Assembly (NCBI GenBank): GCA_001915575.1
Contig: MNQT01000022.1
Location: 156,068 to 220,067 of the forward strand
Length of the DNA stretch: 64,000 nucleotides
DNA from: Bacteroides sp. CAG:1060_57_27
GTDB lineage: Bacteria; Bacteroidota; Bacteroidia; Bacteroidales; UBA932
Reading direction: 5' to 3'
Shown here: positions 61,240 to 64,000 of the stretch, piece by piece
Numbering within the stretch: position 1 is the first letter of the stretch
How the letters are laid out: the number at the start of each line of letters is the position of its first letter
Position numbers and translations under genes: made by a program
The notes under the pieces: generated by a model
Database searches by the model: none
What the model saw: the letters and a program-made list of their open reading frames with translations, nothing else
What the model was told of the DNA's origin: nothing

Positions 61240-61416
61240 TTACTTTTTGGATTCTTCTACGGAAACCTTGCGGAATTCCTTGAGGTCCTTCATGAGCTCG
61301 AGGGCAGCCTTGCGTGCGCGTGCGCCGGCAGCCTTGTTGTTCTTTGAAACCTGAGCTTCGGCATTTACGGTAAAGAGATCCATGTTCTCTTTAATCTTTT
61401 TTACGAGTTCTTCCAT
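61240..61416 (-). CDS. Histone H1-like small basic protein
   Basis: A 58-residue protein, MEELVKKIKENMDLFTVNAE and onward, with SKNNKAAGARARKAALELMKDLKEFRK in the middle. This is the short Lys/Arg/Ala-rich H1-like protein found throughout Bacteroidales, thought to bind DNA non-specifically. It has its own terminator downstream and the 3' terminator of the next small gene about 85 bases upstream, so it is a single-gene unit. Codon use is strong, consistent with high expression. Confidence 0.85.
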   Translation of the reverse strand: MEELVKKIKENMDLFTVNAEAQVSKNNKAAGARARKAALELMKDLKEFRKVSVEESKK

Positions 61417-61505
61417 TTTTAATTGTATTTAGTATTAACTGATAATCGATTACTGCTGTGCAAGATAGTAATAAAATTCCAAATTCTCCAAAAAATAATA
61501 AAAAA

Positions 61506-61530
61506 GGTTGCATCCAGACCGGATGCAACC
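61506..61530 (-). terminator. Terminator of the 32-aa small gene
   Basis: GGTTGCATCC (61506-61515) pairs perfectly with GGATGCAACC (61521-61530). On the minus strand TTTTTTATTATTTTTT follows, a textbook intrinsic terminator. Confidence 0.85.
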
Positions 61531-61554
61531 TTCTGTTTCTTACCGAGATGCTGC

Positions 61555-61653
61555 TCAGGCGGCAGCGCCTTCCGTGCGGGACTCCTTCATCTCCTGGATG
61601 TCCAGGGTGAAGAACCTGACAATAGATGCCAATGCAAGAAAGATGTTTCTCAT
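61555..61653 (-). CDS. 32-residue small protein gene with strong ribosome-binding site
   Basis: ATG at 61653, preceded on the minus strand by AGGAGGT with seven bases in between, an unusually strong Shine-Dalgarno for this genome. The peptide is MRNIFLALASIVRFFTLDIQ followed by an acidic/basic tail (EMKESRTEGAAA): a short hydrophobic amphipathic helix, then a polar end. A strong terminator sits 25 bases past the stop. It could be a small membrane-associated protein or a leader-type peptide. No family is known to me. Confidence 0.6.
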   Translation of the reverse strand: MRNIFLALASIVRFFTLDIQEMKESRTEGAAA

Positions 61654-61732
61654 ATCGTGTACCTCCTGTTTTTTCTGTCCGTAAGATGCATGCCGGGGCC
61701 GTTCTGTTGCATTTTTTTGCTATTTTTACGCA

Positions 61733-62188
61733 ATGAAAAAGAGAATTCTTTTCGTCTGCCACGGGAACATCTGCCGGAGTCCTATGGCCGAGTTCGTGCT
61801 GAAGGCCCTGGCCAAGGCCAGAGGTGTCGGGGATGAGTATTATATTGAGTCCGCCGCCGTCTCTTCCGAGGAGATCGGCAATCCCATATATCCGCCGGCG
61901 AGACGCTGCCTTGCGCAGCACGGCGTGTGGTTCGACCCCGCGAAGACCGCGAGAAAGGTCGTCCCGGCGGATTACGGACGTTTCGACCGAATAATCTGCA
62001 TGGACAATAGCAACCTCAGGCGGCTCCGCCAGATTGTCGGGGACGACCCGGAAGGGAAGGTGCACCTCATGATGTCCTATGCCGGGGAATACCGCGATGT
62101 GGCCGATCCGTGGTATACGGGTGATTTCGAGACCACTTTCCAGGATGTTCTCAGGGCCTGCGAGGCCATGCTTGACATGCAGTTATGA
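61733..62188 (+). CDS. Low-molecular-weight protein-tyrosine phosphatase
   Basis: A 151-residue phosphatase with the P-loop CHGNICRSPMAE (Cys and Arg of CxxxxxR) near the N-terminus and the general-acid Asp in VADPWYTGDFETTF. It removes phosphate from tyrosine residues (or arginine in some relatives) in the cytosol. It overlaps the S66 peptidase gene by four bases. No bacterial tyrosine kinase is encoded beside it. Confidence 0.94.
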   Translation: MKKRILFVCHGNICRSPMAEFVLKALAKARGVGDEYYIESAAVSSEEIGNPIYPPARRCLAQHGVWFDPAKTARKVVPADYGRFDRIICMDNSNLRRLRQIVGDDPEGKVHLMMSYAGEYRDVADPWYTGDFETTFQDVLRACEAMLDMQL

Positions 62189-63102
62189 TAAGGCCGGACT
62201 TCATATCGAGAGGTGATGCGGTGGCGGTTATCGCGCCGTCGTACCATCTGTCCACGGAGGAGTTGTCCCAGGCTCTGGAAGCCGTGCGTTCCGCCGGATT
62301 CATGCCTGTGCCGTCTCCCAATCTCGAAAGGGTCTTTGCCGGAAAGTATGCCGGAACCCCAGGGGAACGCGCCGAAGACCTCGTGTGGGCATATTCGGAT
62401 CCTGAAATCGGCGCCGTCATGCCTGCAAGAGGGGGTTACGGTACCATACAGCTGCCGGGAATCCTGCCGGAGGACCTGTTCCGCAGGAATCCCCGCTGGC
62501 TGCTCGGCTACAGCGACATCACCACCCTGCATGCGGCCGGCGTATGCAGTGGGGTCATGAGTATACACGGCATAATGGGCTCGTCGCTGGCTTCGCCGGA
62601 GCGTGACCCGCTGTCGGAGGAGCTGACCTTCGACCTGCTGTGCGGCAAGGTTCCGGAATATACCTGGAACCCGGGCGATGCGGGTCGTTATGGAAGCGCC
62701 TGCGGAATGCTTGTGGGAGGCAACCTGGCCACTTTCACCCCGCTCGCAGGCACTGCGTACGACTTCATGGGCCGCGCAGGGGAGGATCTGATACTTTTCG
62801 TAGAGGAAGTCGAGGAGTCAGCGCGGAACATAGACCGTATGTTCAACGCGCTGCGGCTCCACGGATGCCTCGACCGGGTAAGGGGGATAGTTCTCGGCGA
62901 TTTTACGGAGTGCGGCGACGAGTTCGGCTACGGGAGCACGGAGCGGATGCTGCTGTCGTTCACTCTCTCGGGACTCGACATCCCCGTGGCCTGCGGTTTC
63001 CCTGCCGGACATGCCGGGCGCAACTGGCCGCTCGTCGAGGGCGCGCGAGTGCGTCTCGACGTCGCGCCGGGTTCTGCGGGTCTCTCCTTCATTGACCTGT
63101 AG
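62185..63102 (+). CDS. LD-carboxypeptidase, S66 (LdcA/MccF) family
   Basis: A 305-residue peptidase: the nucleophile Ser lies in LLGYSDITTLH, and FVEEVEESARNIDRM and GFPAGHAGRNWPL carry the Glu and His of the S-E-H triad. LdcA trims the terminal D-Ala from muropeptide tetrapeptides in recycling. The relatives MccF cleave peptide-nucleotide antibiotics, so substrate is not fixed by sequence. The neighbouring context (AmpG, NamZ elsewhere in this window) fits recycling. Confidence 0.9.
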   Translation: MIRPDFISRGDAVAVIAPSYHLSTEELSQALEAVRSAGFMPVPSPNLERVFAGKYAGTPGERAEDLVWAYSDPEIGAVMPARGGYGTIQLPGILPEDLFRRNPRWLLGYSDITTLHAAGVCSGVMSIHGIMGSSLASPERDPLSEELTFDLLCGKVPEYTWNPGDAGRYGSACGMLVGGNLATFTPLAGTAYDFMGRAGEDLILFVEEVEESARNIDRMFNALRLHGCLDRVRGIVLGDFTECGDEFGYGSTERMLLSFTLSGLDIPVACGFPAGHAGRNWPLVEGARVRLDVAPGSAGLSFIDL

Positions 63103-63217
63103 CCGGTTCCGGCTGCGTATAATTACTGTGAAGATACTGAAAAAACGCCAAGAGACCGACCCCGAGATTACTTTCGGGCCGGTCTCTGATCCAGGCTTCT
63201 GCCTGGCAAGGTGAAAG

Positions 63218-63612
63218 TGGAGATGGAGGGAGTCGAACCCTCGTCCAAACATCATCCCGGACAGCTTTCTACACGCTTATTCTTCCTTTGGTTGTCGACC
63301 GCTGCCTGCCGGAAGACGGGCCAGCTGCGGCTTATCCTCTGAAAACTTGGGGAGGCTTAGAGGCGTCTGTCTCCTGCATCCGGTTTTGATGATACCCCTT
63401 TGCCCAGACTGAACCGGCCTAAAGCTGGAGGGATATACGTCAGTTCCGCATCCTTGGCGGCCCTGATTGATGCCAGGTCTCTTGGAGACTAGCAAGCGTA
63501 TGAATAGTTGTAGTTGCCAGTTATGGCTCGGAGGTCGGGATTAACGGGCCGGCCTGCAGCGCCCGACGTGCTTACCGCCCAAAACCAATGCTGTCAAAAC
63601 CAGAACATCCCC
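63218..63612 (-). ncRNA. ssrA: Transfer-messenger RNA (tmRNA)
   Basis: On the minus strand, 5' GGGGATG (63606-63612) pairs with 3' CATCTCC, followed by an encoded A as the CCA end (63218). The 3' tRNA-like part has GAGGGTTCGACTCCCTC as T-arm. The tag frame starts at GGC (63516-63518) after ATAACT and encodes GNYNYSYAC, with TAG at 63489-63491. Most Bacteroidota tags end in ALAA, so this tag is unusual. The 395-nt length is normal for a one-piece tmRNA. Confidence 0.88.
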
Positions 63613-63700
63613 AGGCAGTGCGGTGCCGGCCCTTTCGGAACGGCACATCAATGCAAAGATTGCACTTTTCTTGAAAAAAGTCAAAATTTTTTCGGATATT

Positions 63701-63731
63701 TTTGGATATTTAAAAAAATGTCGTACCTTTG
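63701..63731 (+). promoter_or_regulatory. Promoter of tRNA-Val
   Basis: TTTG (63701-63704), 19 bases, TACCTTTG (63724-63731), a full consensus match 29 bases before the tRNA. Confidence 0.8.
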
Positions 63732-63760
63732 TGTTCCCAAGCAATCAGCAAGGGTTGTTC

Positions 63761-63835
63761 GGGAGCTTAGCTCAGTTGGTTCAGAGCGTCTGCCTTACAA
63801 GCAGAGGGTCGGGGGTTCGACTCCCTCAGCTCCCA
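63761..63835 (+). tRNA. tRNA-Val (TAC)
   Basis: A complete 75-nt cloverleaf: acceptor GGGAGCT/AGCTCCC, D-arm AGCTCAGTTGGTTCAGAGC, anticodon arm CTGCCTTACAAGCAG (anticodon TAC), T-arm GGGGGTTCGACTCCCTC and discriminator A. Confidence 0.95.
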
Positions 63836-63846
63836 CTTCAGAATCA

Positions 63847-63877
63847 AGCAGTTGCAGAAATGCAGCTGCTTTTTTTC
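63847..63877 (+). terminator. Terminator after tRNA-Val
   Basis: AGCAGTTGCA and TGCAGCTGCT form a stem with a GAAA loop, followed by a run of seven T. Confidence 0.75.
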
Positions 63878-63967
63878 GTATGCTGATTCCCGGCTGTTTT
63901 GGGTATAATTGCCAAAAATGGTTGGTAAAACCTTTATAACTTGTTAAAATTCTGCAATATATAGAAA

Positions 63968-63991
63968 TTAGATGAAACGCGTTTCATCTAA
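63968..63991. promoter_or_regulatory. Perfect 24-bp palindrome, LacI-family operator-like
   Basis: TTAGATGAAACG is followed by its exact reverse complement. The centre GAAACGCGTTTC resembles LacI/GalR-family operators. It lies 9 bases from the window end, so the controlled gene is outside. Confidence 0.55.
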
Positions 63992-64000
63992 TGAGTGATA

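Noticed and set aside
1-64000. CRISPR arrays and rRNA genes
   Set aside because: No regularly spaced identical repeats of 20-40 bases and no rRNA core sequences were seen; the 44-bp array at 35321 is degenerate and has no spacers.

Overview
The window is a GC-rich Bacteroidales-type chromosome segment. The evidence is the Bacteroidota promoter pattern (TTTG, 19-21 bases, TAnnTTTG) upstream of gpsA, prfB, murI and both tRNAs, together with typical Bacteroidales genes (DUF4922-SpoIID fusion, class I fumarase, AsmA, NamZ, LolC/E, an H1-like histone). I would not name a genus from sequence alone.

Layout. 1-5.4 kb: the 3' part of glutamate dehydrogenase, gpsA, an SDR oxidoreductase, a two-domain VOC protein, a repeat-rich intergenic stretch and a lipoprotein. 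About 5.5-26.9 kb: an integrative element, visibly more AT-rich in its coding parts, with a tyrosine recombinase at its right end and matching att-like sequence at both ends. Its left third is a leftward operon running from a TPR-retropepsin protein through small membrane proteins and lipoproteins to phage-like genes. Its centre (12.2-18.7 kb) is the most interesting part: a NERD-DarT-vWA fusion, a PP2C-like phosphatase and two paralogous 138-aa proteins read rightward, facing a leftward operon of a NADAR-like protein, a protein kinase and a 133-aa protein. The right third holds a sigma factor, an IS with an internal stop, about 1.5 kb of hairpin-rich GC-rich DNA with no convincing gene, a second phage-like protein, an HTH protein and an AAA/DUF4143 ATPase.

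27-35.3 kb: a tripartite export operon (TolC, HlyD-like adaptor, MacB-type permease, ATPase) followed by a sigma-54-type response regulator and its histidine kinase. 35.3-36 kb: a 44-bp degenerate minisatellite, a dispersed repeat shared with the 4.1-kb region, and tRNA-Asn. 36-43 kb: an HU-CCDC81-type membrane protein, a Nudix hydrolase, and a compact cell-wall recycling cluster (DUF4922-SpoIID, AmpG, NamZ, MurI). 43-51 kb: prfB, fumarase, AsmA, formyl-THF cyclo-ligase, guanine deaminase and a zinc peptidase. 51.1-51.3 kb: an unusual nest of interleaved inverted repeats. 51.3-58.1 kb, leftward: tyrS, rbfA, LolC/E, a mannose-6-phosphate isomerase-like gene, a DJ-1 gene, an S4 gene and glmS. 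58.2-64 kb: tpiA, an M6 protease with its lipoprotein partner, an H1-like histone, a 32-aa small gene, a LMW tyrosine phosphatase, an S66 carboxypeptidase, tmRNA with an unusual tag, tRNA-Val, and a LacI-type palindrome at the window edge.

The best candidate for an undescribed system is 12212-18669. It combines a likely nucleic-acid ADP-ribosyltransferase (DarT-like) with a likely ADP-ribose-removing partner (NADAR-like) and a vWA/PP2C/kinase signalling triad of the TerY-P type, inside a mobile element. The DarT-vWA gene carries an apparent 1-base frameshift in this sequence.
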